A stretch of DNA of 26,324 bases from DASYHS01 sp035998295. GTDB lineage: Bacteria > Pseudomonadota > Alphaproteobacteria > Azospirillales > Azospirillaceae. The stretch lies in assembly GCF_035998295.1 (NCBI RefSeq), contig NZ_DASYHS010000049.1, positions 1 through 26,324 on the forward strand. The letters run 5' to 3'. Shown here in pieces: positions 7,031 through 15,239 of the stretch. Positions within the stretch are counted from its first letter, which is position 1. Every line of letters begins with the position of its first letter. Both the position numbers and the translations under genes were made by a program. Under the pieces are notes generated by a model, which saw only the letters and a program-made list of their open reading frames with translations, was not told where the DNA came from and did no database searches.

Positions 7031-8149
7031 TCAGAGGCCGAGCACGTCCTCCGTGCGGGCGTAGTCGAGGCCGTGGGCCTCGGCGACCGCTTGGTAGGTG
7101 ACCTTGCCTTCGTGGACGTTGAGCCCCTCGCGCAGATGGACGTCGTCGGCGAGCGCGCGGCGGTAGCCCTTATCGGCGAGCGCCAGCGTGAACGGCAGCG
7201 TCGCGTTGTTGAGGGCGAAGGTCGAGGTGCGCGCGACGCCGCCCGGCATATTGGCGACGCAGTAGTGGACGACGTCGTCCACGACGTAGGTCGGCTCCGC
7301 ATGGGTCGTGGGGCGCGACGTCTCGAAGCAGCCGCCCTGGTCGATGGCGACGTCGACGACCACCGCTCCCCGCTTCATGCGGGCGACCATGTCGCGGGTC
7401 ACCAGCTTGGGCGCCGCGGCGCCGGGCAGCAGGACCGCACCGATCACCAGATCGGCGTTGAGGACGTGCTCCTCGATCGCATCGACGGTCGCGTAGATCG
7501 TGTTCAGCATCGCGCCGAACTGCAGGTCCAGCTCCTTGAGGCGCTGGAGCGACTTGTCCACCACCGTGACATGGGCCTCGAGCCCCATGGCCATGCGGGC
7601 GGCGTTCGTGCCGACCACGCCGCCGCCCAGGATCACCACCTTGGCCGCCGCGACGCCGGGCACGCCGCCCAGCAGGACGCCACGGCCGCCCTGCGCCTTC
7701 TCCAGGCAGTGGGCGCCGGCCTGGATCGACATGCGGCCCGCGACCTCGCTCATGGGGGCGAGCAGCGGCAGGCCGCCGCGCGCGTCGGTCACGGTCTCGT
7801 AGGCGATGGCGACGCAGCCGCTCTCCTGGAGGAGGCGGGTCTGCTGCTCGTCCGGCGCCAGGTGGAGATAGGTGAACAGGATCTGGCCCTTGCGCAGCAT
7901 CCGGCATTCGGCGGGCTGCGGCTCCTTCACCTTCACCACCATCTCGGCCCGCGCGAAGACGTCGGCGGCATCGGGCACGATCTCCGCGCCCGCGGCGGCG
8001 TAGTCCCCGTCGTCGAGGCCGATCGAGTGCCCGGCCCCCGCCTGCACCAGGACCTGGTGGCCGTGATGGATCAGCTCGCGCACCGAACTCGGGGTCAGGC
8101 CGACGCGGTACTCGTGGTTCTTGATCTCCTTGGGGACGCCGACGAGCAT
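7031..8149 (-). CDS. ald: Alanine dehydrogenase
   Basis: This enzyme catalyses the NAD+-dependent oxidative deamination of L-alanine to pyruvate and ammonia (reversible). It is 372 aa, matching the family. It begins with the canonical MLVGVPKEIKNHEYRVGLTP. The active-site residues fall at the same numbers as in characterised enzymes: Arg15, Lys75, His96 and Asp270. The nucleotide-binding glycine motif GGGVVGTNA is at 175-183. The ATG at 8149 is preceded by AAGGAG five bases upstream, which decides the start. An upstream in-frame extension to 8233 has no such support. The gene stands alone on the minus strand, with over 300 bp of upstream sequence containing inverted repeats that may bind a regulator (Lrp/AsnC proteins often control ald). 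It converges with the DUF2892-like gene. Confidence 0.96.
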   Translation of the reverse strand: MLVGVPKEIKNHEYRVGLTPSSVRELIHHGHQVLVQAGAGHSIGLDDGDYAAAGAEIVPDAADVFARAEMVVKVKEPQPAECRMLRKGQILFTYLHLAPDEQQTRLLQESGCVAIAYETVTDARGGLPLLAPMSEVAGRMSIQAGAHCLEKAQGGRGVLLGGVPGVAAAKVVILGGGVVGTNAARMAMGLEAHVTVVDKSLQRLKELDLQFGAMLNTIYATVDAIEEHVLNADLVIGAVLLPGAAAPKLVTRDMVARMKRGAVVVDVAIDQGGCFETSRPTTHAEPTYVVDDVVHYCVANMPGGVARTSTFALNNATLPFTLALADKGYRRALADDVHLREGLNVHEGKVTYQAVAEAHGLDYARTEDVLGL

Positions 8150-8458
8150 GATGACTCCTTGGAATGATTCCTGCTGCCGACGGTCGCCGTCGGACGGTTC
8201 GTCGGGACCATAGCAGAAACCGCCGACAGGCACAGTCCTGCCACACTGTTGCGGCTACGTTGCGCTGCAACAATTCCGGCTGTGACAGTTCCGGGACTGG
8301 AACGGCAAAAGCAGGCCGGGTCCTCCGGAATATCCGTTCGCCACGACGACATCACGCCACCATCGGACGGCGCGAGGCGGCGGAGCGGTATCCGGCCGCC
8401 CATCCGCCACCGATGCCCCGGCGACCGGAATCATCGAATTCGAGGAGAATCGGGTCAC
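8150..8458 (-). promoter_or_regulatory. Long ald upstream region with two inverted repeats
   Basis: This 309-bp stretch between the rlmJ stop and the ald start holds no credible gene. It contains the ald Shine-Dalgarno (CTCCTT at 8155-8160 on the plus strand). GTTGC-gct-GCAAC lies at 8259-8271, with a further TGTTGC at 8247-8252, and GTTCC-gggact-GGAAC at 8288-8303. The GTTGC/GCAAC dyad lies 110-122 bases before the ATG and is a reasonable operator candidate for an Lrp/AsnC-type activator. The GTTCC dyad may be part of the same region or of rlmJ termination. I could not assign a convincing -35/-10 pair. Confidence 0.4.
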
Positions 8459-9316
8459 TCAAGGCGTTGGGGCGGCCTGCTCGGGAACGAGCCACTCGAC
8501 CCGGGCGCCGCCCTCCTCGGCGCCAAGCGCGGCGTGCAGGGCAGGGAGCACCGTCGCCAGCGTCCCGTCGAGGCGCCAGGGCGGGTTCACCAGCACCATG
8601 CCCGAGCCGTTCAGCCGCTGATGCGTGTCCTCGCGATGGATCGTCAGCTCGGCCAGGAGGATGCGCGGAACGCCGGAGGCTTCCAGGGCGTCGTGGAAGC
8701 GCCATACGGCCGGCCGGTCCTTGATCGGATACCACAGGGCCTTGATGCCGGCCGGCCAGCGCCGATGGGCGAGGGCCAGCCCGGCGACGAGCTGGTCGAA
8801 CTCGTCCGGCGTCTCGAAAGGCGGGTCGACGAGGACGAGGCCGCGCCGCTCGGCCGGAGGCAGATGGGCCTTCAGGGCCAGGTAGCCGTCCATGTGATGC
8901 ACCGCCGCCTGCCGGTCGTGGGCGAACTCCCGCTTCAGTGCCGCGGCGTCCTCGGGATGCAGCTCGGCCAGGACCAGCCGGTCCTGGGGCCGCATCAGCG
9001 CGCGCGCGAGGCGCGGCGATCCCGGATAGTGGCGCAGCCCGCCGCCGGCGTTCAGGGCCTCCACCGCCTCCAGATAGGGCGAGAGGTCCGGCGGCAGCGC
9101 CGCGCGCTCGCGCATCAGGCGCACGATCCCGCGCTCCGCCTCGCCGGTCCGGGTCGACGGGCCCGAGGCGAGGTCGTAGCGGCCGGTGCCCGCATGCGTG
9201 TCCAGCACGCAGTAGGGCGCCGGCTTGGCCCCGAGGTGCCGGAGAATCAGCGCGAGGACCGCATGCTTCATGACGTCGGCGAAGTTGCCGGCGTGAAAGG
9301 CGTGTCTGTAGTTCAT
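8459..9316 (-). CDS. rlmJ: 23S rRNA (adenine-2030-N6)-methyltransferase RlmJ
   Basis: This enzyme methylates A2030 of 23S rRNA using S-adenosylmethionine. It is 285 aa, as expected. It starts with the family's characteristic MNYRHAFHAGNFADVMKHAV. The SAM-binding region contains VLDTHAGTGRYDLAS (residues 37-51). The N6-adenine methyltransferase motif IV appears as LVLVDPPFE with DPPF at 164-167. GSGMVLVNPPW lies near the C-terminus. The start at 9316 has only a weak Shine-Dalgarno but is fixed by the conserved N-terminus. It is a single-gene unit on the minus strand between the transglycosylase terminator and ald. Confidence 0.96.
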   Translation of the reverse strand: MNYRHAFHAGNFADVMKHAVLALILRHLGAKPAPYCVLDTHAGTGRYDLASGPSTRTGEAERGIVRLMRERAALPPDLSPYLEAVEALNAGGGLRHYPGSPRLARALMRPQDRLVLAELHPEDAAALKREFAHDRQAAVHHMDGYLALKAHLPPAERRGLVLVDPPFETPDEFDQLVAGLALAHRRWPAGIKALWYPIKDRPAVWRFHDALEASGVPRILLAELTIHREDTHQRLNGSGMVLVNPPWRLDGTLATVLPALHAALGAEEGGARVEWLVPEQAAPTP

Positions 9317-9383
9317 GCCCGCTGGCTGAGGTGAATGGGTCGGAACGTGTGATCCGTACCCCAGATTGGGTCCGCCCCTTCAG

Positions 9384-9426
9384 AAAAAAAACGGGCCGCC
9401 GAGCGACCAGATCGCCAGGCAGCCCG
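9384..9426 (-). terminator. Rho-independent terminator after the lytic transglycosylase gene
   Basis: Read on the minus strand, CGGGCTGCC and GGCGGCCCG (plus-strand 9418-9426 and 9392-9400) form a 9-bp stem with one G-T pair, followed directly by eight Ts (plus-strand A-run 9384-9391). It lies about 30 bp past the transglycosylase stop and before rlmJ. It is the clearest intrinsic terminator in the window. Confidence 0.9.
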
Positions 9427-9457
9427 TCGCCCGGGGGGTCGGACCTCTGTGCGGCCG

Positions 9458-10120
9458 TCAATACATGTGGTCGGCCGACGCAATCTGCCGATTGCGGAAT
9501 TTCTGGCGCGTCTCCGGCGCGATGCCGGGCGCGGTGCCGTCCGGGCAGTGGGCCGCGTCCAGGATGGAGGCCCCCTCGGCGGCGAGAGCGGAGAGATTGC
9601 CGTGCACCTTGCAGACATAGGCGAGGCGCTGCCGCTGGGAGCCGCCCTGGTAGCGGGCCACCGCCTTCGTCCAGCTTCCCGTCTCGATCCTGAGCCGCTT
9701 CAGGTAGCGCGCGGCGTAGAAGACGTTGGCCCTGGGATCGAGGATGCGGTCGACCGGCTTGAAATGTTCCTTGTGGTACGTGAGCGAGATCTGCATGCAG
9801 CCGACCATCACGTTCTTGCGGAGCCGTCCGGCCGGGTCGCGCAGATGCGCCCGCGCTTCCTCGCGGCTCGCGGCCATCACGGGGCGGCCGCCGACGTTGA
9901 GCGCGTAGGGCTGGGGGACGCCGCCCATGCCGCTCTCGACCAGCGCGATGGACAGCAGCAGTCCCGGGGGGAGGTCGTGCTCGCGCTCGGCCTCGATCGC
10001 GTAGTCGGTGCACTGGGCGGCTTGCGAGGGGGAGGCCTGGAAGAGGATCGCGACCATCAAAGCCGCCGAGGCGATCGCCGCGCGAACTCGAAGATGCGCC
10101 GTACGCGCAGTCTCCACCAT
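9458..10120 (-). CDS. Secreted lytic transglycosylase (SLT domain)
   Basis: This is a murein-cleaving enzyme forming 1,6-anhydromuramyl ends in the periplasm. It is 220 aa from the ATG at 10120, which follows GGAGGG about 9 bases upstream. The frame runs further upstream without conserved sequence, so the longer start is unlikely. Residues 1-36 form a Sec signal peptide: basic n-region, hydrophobic AAIASAALMVAILF, then SPSQAAQ cleavage region. The SLT core shows LLLSIALVESGMGG with the catalytic glutamate, VGCMQISLTYH, NVFYAARYLKRL and AVARYQGGS. A terminator follows. It diverges from the TPR-methyltransferase gene. Which transglycosylase it corresponds to, general or associated with a secretion or flagellar system, cannot be told. 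Confidence 0.88.
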   Translation of the reverse strand: MVETARTAHLRVRAAIASAALMVAILFQASPSQAAQCTDYAIEAEREHDLPPGLLLSIALVESGMGGVPQPYALNVGGRPVMAASREEARAHLRDPAGRLRKNVMVGCMQISLTYHKEHFKPVDRILDPRANVFYAARYLKRLRIETGSWTKAVARYQGGSQRQRLAYVCKVHGNLSALAAEGASILDAAHCPDGTAPGIAPETRQKFRNRQIASADHMY

Positions 10121-10331
10121 CTTCCATCCCTCCTGCGTACGCCCGCTTGCGCGCGGGCACCGTGCCGGACTGCACGGATTTGAACACCGGTCGCCGATAC
10201 GTGTACGGCGGCCGCCTCCTAGAAGAACGATCACGATGCGCGGGAATGCAGCATCTCCCGAAGATGTCCCAGAATTTGTCCTTACCGTCAACGGCGTTGC
10301 GGAGGTGTTGCCAAATCGGAAGGGGAGGCCA

Positions 10332-10360
10332 TTGCTCTTCGGCGGTAACCGTCGCATATA
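10332..10360 (+). promoter_or_regulatory. Candidate sigma70-type promoter for the TPR-methyltransferase gene
   Basis: TTGCTC (10332-10337) and CATATA (10355-10360) are separated by 17 bases. They lie in the 293-bp divergent gap between the transglycosylase and the TPR-methyltransferase gene, about 55 bases before the proposed start. The match to consensus is partial. The rest of the gap shows no gene. Confidence 0.35.
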
Positions 10361-10413
10361 GCTGCCGCAGCTTCACCCGGACGCCCAACGTGATCGACAC
10401 GCCGTACGGCTTC

Positions 10414-11796
10414 ATGCCCTCGGATGCCGAATCGGCTGTCGCCGACGGCACCCCCACCCCCACCTCCACCAATGTCCAGATGTCCCCGGGCGAGGCCGCC
10501 CTCGCCGAAGCCCGCGCGCTCCGCGACGCCGGGCTGACCGCCGCGGCGGAGCGCCGGCTGCGCGACGCGCTGGCGGCCGATCCCGGCCACGCCGAGGCCC
10601 ATGGCGCGCTGGCCGAGCTGTTCGAGGACGACGGGCACGCGGCGGCCGCGGCGGAGCAGTTCGGCCGGGCCGCCGCGCTGGACGCCGGCCGGACCGACTG
10701 GCTGCGCGGGCAGGCCCGGACGCTGGCGCTGGCCGGGCGGCCGGAAGAGGCGGTGGCCGCGTGCCGCGAGCTGCTGGCCCGGCGGCCGGATTCGGCGGCG
10801 GCCCACCGCGAGACGGCGCGCCTCCTGCTGCAGCTCGGCTCGGCCGGCGAGGCCGCCGGCCATCTGCGCGAGGCCCTGTTCCTGGACCCCTTCGACGTCG
10901 ACACCGCCGTCCGGCTGGGCGAGGCGCTGCTCGCGGCGGGCGAGCCGGTCGCCGCGATCGAGGCGGTCCAGCCGGCGCTGCGCCGCGATCCCGACCGGCC
11001 GGAAGCCCTGGTGGCGGCCGCGCGCTGCTGGATCGCGCTCGACGAGCCGGCCAAGGCCGAACGCCTGCTCCACCGCGCGCTCGCGGCCGATCCCGAGGAC
11101 CGGGCCGGCGCGGGGCCGGTGCTGGCGGGCCTTGCGGCCGTGCCCGCCGGCGCGCTCTCGAGGAGCTATGTCCGGGCGCTGTTCGACGGGTATGCCGACC
11201 GGTTCGAGGAACATCTCACCGGCCGGCTGCAGTACCGCGCACCCGAGGTGCTGCGCGAGATGGTCGACCGGGCGGTGCGCGGGCTGCCCCCGGAGGCCGG
11301 GCGCCGCGGGTTTCCCGGCGCGGTGCTGGACGTCGGATGCGGCACGGGGCTCGCCGGGCCGGCGTTCAGGGACCTGGCGTCGAGGCTGCACGGCGCCGAC
11401 CTGTCGCCGCGCATGGTCGCCAAGGCGGCGGCGCGCGGCGTCTACGACCGGGTGGACGTCGCGGAGTTCCACGACGCGCTGGCGGCCGAACCCGGCGCCT
11501 GGGACCTCGTGGTCGCCGCCGACGTCCTGGTCTATCTCGGCGATCTGGGTTCCGTCCTCGCCGCCGTCGCCGGCGGCCTGGCGCCCGGCGGGCTGTTCGC
11601 GGCCACGGTGGAGACCTGGGACGGTGACGGATGCCGCCTCGGCCCCTCGCGCCGGTACGCCCATGGCGAGGACCACGTCCGGCAGCGGGCCGCCGCCGCC
11701 GGGCTGGAACCGCTGCTGGTCGAGCCGGTATCGGTCAGGACCGAGCGGGGGGCGCCGGTGCCCGGGCTGGCACTGGTGCTGCGCCGGGCGGCCTGA
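10414..11796 (+). CDS. TPR-repeat SAM-dependent methyltransferase
   Basis: This is a two-part protein of 460 aa. Roughly residues 25-240 are tandem Ala/Leu-rich helical pairs of the TPR type (for example AHGALAELFEDDGHAAAAAE and AHRETARLLLQLGSAGEAAG). The C-terminal part, from about residue 250, is a class I methyltransferase with motif I VLDVGCGTGLAG, a following acidic strand HGADLSPRMVAKA and the motif WDLVVAADVLVYLGDLG. A linker SRSYVRALFDGYADRFEEHL, typical of TPR-methyltransferases, joins them. The substrate is unknown; the TPR part probably binds the protein target or a partner. The start is uncertain: ATG 10414 is chosen, GTG 10390 and ATG 10480 are alternatives, and none has a good Shine-Dalgarno. 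It converges with the PhoD-like gene across 12 bp. Confidence 0.85.
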   Translation: MPSDAESAVADGTPTPTSTNVQMSPGEAALAEARALRDAGLTAAAERRLRDALAADPGHAEAHGALAELFEDDGHAAAAAEQFGRAAALDAGRTDWLRGQARTLALAGRPEEAVAACRELLARRPDSAAAHRETARLLLQLGSAGEAAGHLREALFLDPFDVDTAVRLGEALLAAGEPVAAIEAVQPALRRDPDRPEALVAAARCWIALDEPAKAERLLHRALAADPEDRAGAGPVLAGLAAVPAGALSRSYVRALFDGYADRFEEHLTGRLQYRAPEVLREMVDRAVRGLPPEAGRRGFPGAVLDVGCGTGLAGPAFRDLASRLHGADLSPRMVAKAAARGVYDRVDVAEFHDALAAEPGAWDLVVAADVLVYLGDLGSVLAAVAGGLAPGGLFAATVETWDGDGCRLGPSRRYAHGEDHVRQRAAAAGLEPLLVEPVSVRTERGAPVPGLALVLRRAA

Positions 11797-11808
11797 TCGG
11801 CCCTCTCG

Positions 11809-13314
11809 TCAGCCTTCCGGGCGGGGTGGCGGCGGGACGATGCGGACGAGACGGTCCGTCTCGCCCTCCACATGCCATTGCGCGGCCAGCGCGCCGTCGT
11901 CCCGGAACAGGATCTCGAGCCAGTTGCGCATCCTGATGAAATGCCGCCCGCTGCCGGGGAGCGGCACCATCTCGATCGTCAGGCCGTCGCGGATCGTCTC
12001 CACTCCCCGGGCCAGCCGCTCCAGGATCTCGACATAGACCCGCGACGGCGCTGGATGGGCGATGCCGGAGGAGGTGAGCTGCCAGATCTGGTGCCCGGGC
12101 CCCCGGATCACAGCCGAATAGCCGAGATGAACCTCGCCCGAGAGGACGGTGACCCGGACGCGCCGGCGCACCGCGTGGTCGCCGAGCAGACGCAGCAGGC
12201 GCAGCCATTCGCCCTCGTGCGCGTAGCTGCGCCACTGGTCCCGCAGGTCGTCCTCGAGCCGCATCTGGCCCGGCAGGGCATTGGCCAGGCGCTCCACCGC
12301 GTTCAGGTTCACGAAGGCCAGCGGGACGCCCGACATCAGGAGCAGGTGGCGCACGCCCGACAGCCGGTCGAGCCAGCGCGGCAACTCGCTCCAGCTCCGT
12401 TCCGACAGGATCCGGTCGGGCCGCCGCTCGCTGCGCAGGTCGAGGGCCAGCAGGCCGACCCCGCCCATCCGGAAGCCCTGGGTGAAGGTGCCGATCCCGG
12501 CCCCCCAGCAGCTCTCCGCGGGCACGGCCGGGTCCATGGCGACCTGGAACAGGCTGAAGCATTGCCGCGCCACTCCGTACACGCCCCGGAACACCGGGCT
12601 GTCGAGCCGGTCCTCGGGATGGGAGCCCCATCCGTCGAAGATGTCGTGGTCGTCCCACATCATCACCGAGGGCACGGAGGCGAGGAGGGCGGCGATCTCC
12701 GGCTGGCGCCAGAGCCGCAGGTACAGGCCGACGTAGAAGTCCTCCACCTGCTCCGCCATGGACGGGGTGAAGGGCGCCGTGAGGCGGTCGCGCGCGGGCA
12801 GGGACCGCCAGGCGACGAGGGACGGGCAGTCGGTCCAGACGGCGTCGGCGTAGAGCTGGTCGCCGCCGTGAAGGAGGAGGTGGTAGGGCCGGGTGCGATG
12901 GCGGCCGAACAGATGCGCCCAGCGGGCGTTGCGGAAACCCGGCTGGGCGAACGCCCCCTCGTCCTCGGCGCCGTTGCACGACGCGAAGGCGAAGCGCGGC
13001 GGTTCGGAGAGCCCCGGCACGGCGACGTAGTGCCGCTCGCCGCCCGCGAGGCCGTAGCCGACCCGGGTCTCGCCCGCATCCTGCGGCACGGAGAAGTCGT
13101 AGATCCAGAAATCCCGGTCGCGGTGGCGGGCGAGATGACGCGGCCTGGCCGCCGGCGGGCCCCCGTCCACCGTCAGGGCCGGCGGCGGCTCGTCCCCGCG
13201 CTCCAGGACGTAGAGGGCGGACGCGTGCCAGTCCCCGCCCCCGGTTCCGCGGAAATGGAGGACGGGTCCCAGCAGGGGAGCGATGTCGCGTCGTCTCGTG
13301 ATCGGATATGCCAT
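11809..13314 (-). CDS. PhoD-like metallophosphatase, apparently cytoplasmic
   Basis: This protein belongs to the PhoD-type metallophosphatase superfamily, phosphodi-/monoesterases with a dimetal centre. It is 501 aa. Metal-site motifs visible in order are FAFASCN (108-114), LLHGGDQLYAD (147-157), MWDDHDIFDGWG (219-230) and VLSGEVHLGYSA (390-401, GEVH). An N-terminal beta-sandwich-like region of about 100 residues precedes the catalytic part. Unlike classical PhoD there is no Tat or Sec signal: the protein begins MAYPITRRRDIAPLL with no hydrophobic stretch after the arginines. This group of signal-less PhoD-like proteins occurs in several Proteobacteria and its substrate is not known to me. 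It diverges from the exporter gene across 157 bp. Confidence 0.85.
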   Translation of the reverse strand: MAYPITRRRDIAPLLGPVLHFRGTGGGDWHASALYVLERGDEPPPALTVDGGPPAARPRHLARHRDRDFWIYDFSVPQDAGETRVGYGLAGGERHYVAVPGLSEPPRFAFASCNGAEDEGAFAQPGFRNARWAHLFGRHRTRPYHLLLHGGDQLYADAVWTDCPSLVAWRSLPARDRLTAPFTPSMAEQVEDFYVGLYLRLWRQPEIAALLASVPSVMMWDDHDIFDGWGSHPEDRLDSPVFRGVYGVARQCFSLFQVAMDPAVPAESCWGAGIGTFTQGFRMGGVGLLALDLRSERRPDRILSERSWSELPRWLDRLSGVRHLLLMSGVPLAFVNLNAVERLANALPGQMRLEDDLRDQWRSYAHEGEWLRLLRLLGDHAVRRRVRVTVLSGEVHLGYSAVIRGPGHQIWQLTSSGIAHPAPSRVYVEILERLARGVETIRDGLTIEMVPLPGSGRHFIRMRNWLEILFRDDGALAAQWHVEGETDRLVRIVPPPPRPEG

Positions 13315-13471
13315 CGGCCGTTCTGCTCAGGGTCCCGTCCCGAGATGGGCGGACAACCCTCCGGAAGGAAGGGAGGCCCACGGAAGGAAGGAAAGTGGTG
13401 GTGGCGTCGCTGGTCTCCCATGCCATACCCGAGGCTTGCCAGAATCGCCGGTGGAGTGCCAGATTGCGGCC

Positions 13472-14728
13472 ATGCCCGAGAAATTGAAAACATCCGAGCC
13501 GAGCACCCCTCTCGGATTTGGCGAGTTCGTGGCCCTCATCGCCCTGATGATGGCGCTTACCGCGCTCGCGATCGACATCATGCTGCCGGCGCTGCCGGAG
13601 ATCGTCGGCGCCCACGGGGTCACCGAACCGAACGACCGCCAGCTCGTCGTGACGGCCTACCTGATCGGCTTCGCGGCCGGGCAGCCGTTCCACGGCCCCC
13701 TGTCCGACCGCTTCGGCCGCAAGCCGGTCCTGACGGTGGGGCTGCTGATCTTCGCCGTCGGCGCCGCCGCGGCGATCGTCGCGCCCAGCTTCGCCTGGAT
13801 GCTGGCCGCACGCGCCCTCCAGGGATTCGGCGCCGCCGCGCCGCGGGTGGTCGCCATCGCCGTGATCCGCGACCGCTTCGCCGGCCGGGACATGTCGCGG
13901 GTGATGTCCTTCGTGATGATGGTGTTCATCATCGTGCCGGTGCTGGCGCCGACGCTGGGCGAGGGCATCGTCCGGCTCGGCTCCTGGCCGTGGATCTTCG
14001 CGGCCCTGCTCCTCGTCTCGCTCCTGGCGCTGGGCTGGGCGGCGCTGCGGCTGCCGGAGACGCGGCCGCCGGAAGACAGGGAGCCGCTGTCGGGAGCGCA
14101 GCTCCGTGCCGCGCTGGCGCAGGTCGTCGGCACGCGCAAGACGCTGGGCTACACGGTGGCGCTCGGGTTCATGTTCGGCACGCTGATGAGCTACATCGGC
14201 AGCGCGCAGCAGATCTTCGTCGACGTCTACGGCCTGGGCGAGCTGTTCCCGCTGATGTTCGGCGCCGTCTCCTCGGTCGTGGCGCTCGCGGCGTTCACCA
14301 ATTCGCGGCTGGTCGGGCGCCTGGGCATGCGGCGCGTGTCGCATCTGGCCCTGCTCGGCTTCGTCGCGGCCTCGGTGCTGACCGCCGTCGCCGGGTTCCC
14401 GGGGCATCCGCCCCTGGCGGCGTTCGTGGCGTTCCTCGCCGTCTCGTTCTACTGCTTCGGCCTGGTCGCGCCCAACTTCAACGCGCTGGCGATGGAGCCG
14501 ATGGGCCGGGTGGCCGGCATGGCGTCCTCCTTCATGGGCTTCTACACGACCGCCGCCGGGGCGTTCTTCGGCTGGCTGGTCGGGCAGGCCTTCGACGACA
14601 GCGTCCGCCCGCTGACGGTCGGCTTCGCCGCACTCGGCGTGCTGACGCTGGCGTGCGTGCTGTGGACCGAGGGCGGCAGGCTGATGCGGACCCGCGAAGA
14701 GGAGACGGCGGTGCCGCGGGCCGGCTGA
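13472..14728 (+). CDS. MFS exporter, Bcr/CflA drug-resistance type
   Basis: This is a proton-driven inner-membrane efflux protein of the major facilitator superfamily. It is 418 aa from ATG 13472, with about 12 hydrophobic segments. The first transmembrane helix carries the Bcr/CflA-typical acidic residue in AIDIMLPALPEI (Asp35). Motif A is GPLSDRFGRK (75-84). The motif C region is IIVPVLAPTLGEGI. The C-terminus is charged and cytoplasmic. Longer in-frame starts exist back to 13283 but would overlap the divergent PhoD-like gene and are not hydrophobic or conserved. The Shine-Dalgarno is weak (GGAG about 15 bases upstream). The substrate cannot be inferred. Confidence 0.9.
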   Translation: MPEKLKTSEPSTPLGFGEFVALIALMMALTALAIDIMLPALPEIVGAHGVTEPNDRQLVVTAYLIGFAAGQPFHGPLSDRFGRKPVLTVGLLIFAVGAAAAIVAPSFAWMLAARALQGFGAAAPRVVAIAVIRDRFAGRDMSRVMSFVMMVFIIVPVLAPTLGEGIVRLGSWPWIFAALLLVSLLALGWAALRLPETRPPEDREPLSGAQLRAALAQVVGTRKTLGYTVALGFMFGTLMSYIGSAQQIFVDVYGLGELFPLMFGAVSSVVALAAFTNSRLVGRLGMRRVSHLALLGFVAASVLTAVAGFPGHPPLAAFVAFLAVSFYCFGLVAPNFNALAMEPMGRVAGMASSFMGFYTTAAGAFFGWLVGQAFDDSVRPLTVGFAALGVLTLACVLWTEGGRLMRTREEETAVPRAG

Positions 14729-14784
14729 GGCCGGCCCGCCGGTCACCCCCCGGCCGGCTGACGCCGGCCCGCCGGTCACGCCCG
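14719..14784. repeat. 33-bp tandem duplication forming two hairpins, probable convergent terminator
   Basis: Copy 1 is 14719-14751 and copy 2 is 14752-14784, identical at 30 of 33 positions. Each contains a dyad, GGCCGGC and GCCGGCC around a TGAG or TGAC loop (14719-14725/14730-14736 and 14752-14758/14763-14769). The first copy includes the exporter's stop codon. The pair fills the gap between the convergent exporter and holC genes, fitting a bidirectional transcription stop. Confidence 0.75.
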
Positions 14785-14789
14785 GCCGC

Positions 14790-15239
14790 TCAAGCCTTTT
14801 GCTCCCAGCCGCCCCGTTCGGTCTGCTGCCAGTAGCTCAGCTCGTGGCCGCCGTCCTTCCAGTCCTTCCAGCGCTGGCGGGCGTCGGCGACGGCCGCAGG
14901 GTCGTTGCCGTCGAACAGGTCGCAGATCCGCTCGTATTCCCCGGCGAGGCCCGTCCGGGCGCCGTCCGTCAGGAACAGCACGTTCGCCCGGTTCGGGTTC
15001 TCGTCCCGGTCGGTGAGCCACACCGGCTGCAGGTCGGCGTCGCCCTCGGACGCGGTGCCGTGCGGCAGGAAGCTTTCCTTCCTGTAGCTCCAGAGGTGCT
15101 GGTTCAGCACCTCCACCCGCTCCGGCGAGCCGGCCATCACCACGGCCCGCCAGCCCCGCTCGAGCGTCATCTCGAGCATCTGCGGCAGCACGTCCTCGAG
15201 CGACCTGCGCAGGAGGTGATAGAAGCGGACCTCGCTCAT
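14790..15239 (-). CDS. holC: DNA polymerase III chi subunit
   Basis: Chi links the clamp-loader complex to single-strand-binding protein at the replication fork. The protein is 149 aa and starts MSEVRFYHLLRRSLEDVLPQ, the normal N-terminus. Further signatures are RGWRAVVMAGSPERVEVLNQ, LWSYRKESFLPHG (the W-x-SFLPHG segment is conserved) and PVWLTDRDENPNRANVLFL. The ATG overlaps the pepA stop in an ATGA arrangement (15236-15239), so translation is coupled to pepA. The pepA-holC pair is a standard alphaproteobacterial arrangement. Confidence 0.94.
   Translation of the reverse strand: MSEVRFYHLLRRSLEDVLPQMLEMTLERGWRAVVMAGSPERVEVLNQHLWSYRKESFLPHGTASEGDADLQPVWLTDRDENPNRANVLFLTDGARTGLAGEYERICDLFDGNDPAAVADARQRWKDWKDGGHELSYWQQTERGGWEQKA

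Noticed and set aside
8150..8233. N-terminal extension of alanine dehydrogenase
   Set aside because: The canonical MLVGVPKEIK start at 8149 has AAGGAG just upstream, and active-site numbering matches known enzymes from that start.
10165..10190. tRNA T-arm-like GGATTTGAACACCGG
   Set aside because: The flanking bases do not form the T stem and no acceptor, D or anticodon arms can be built around it.
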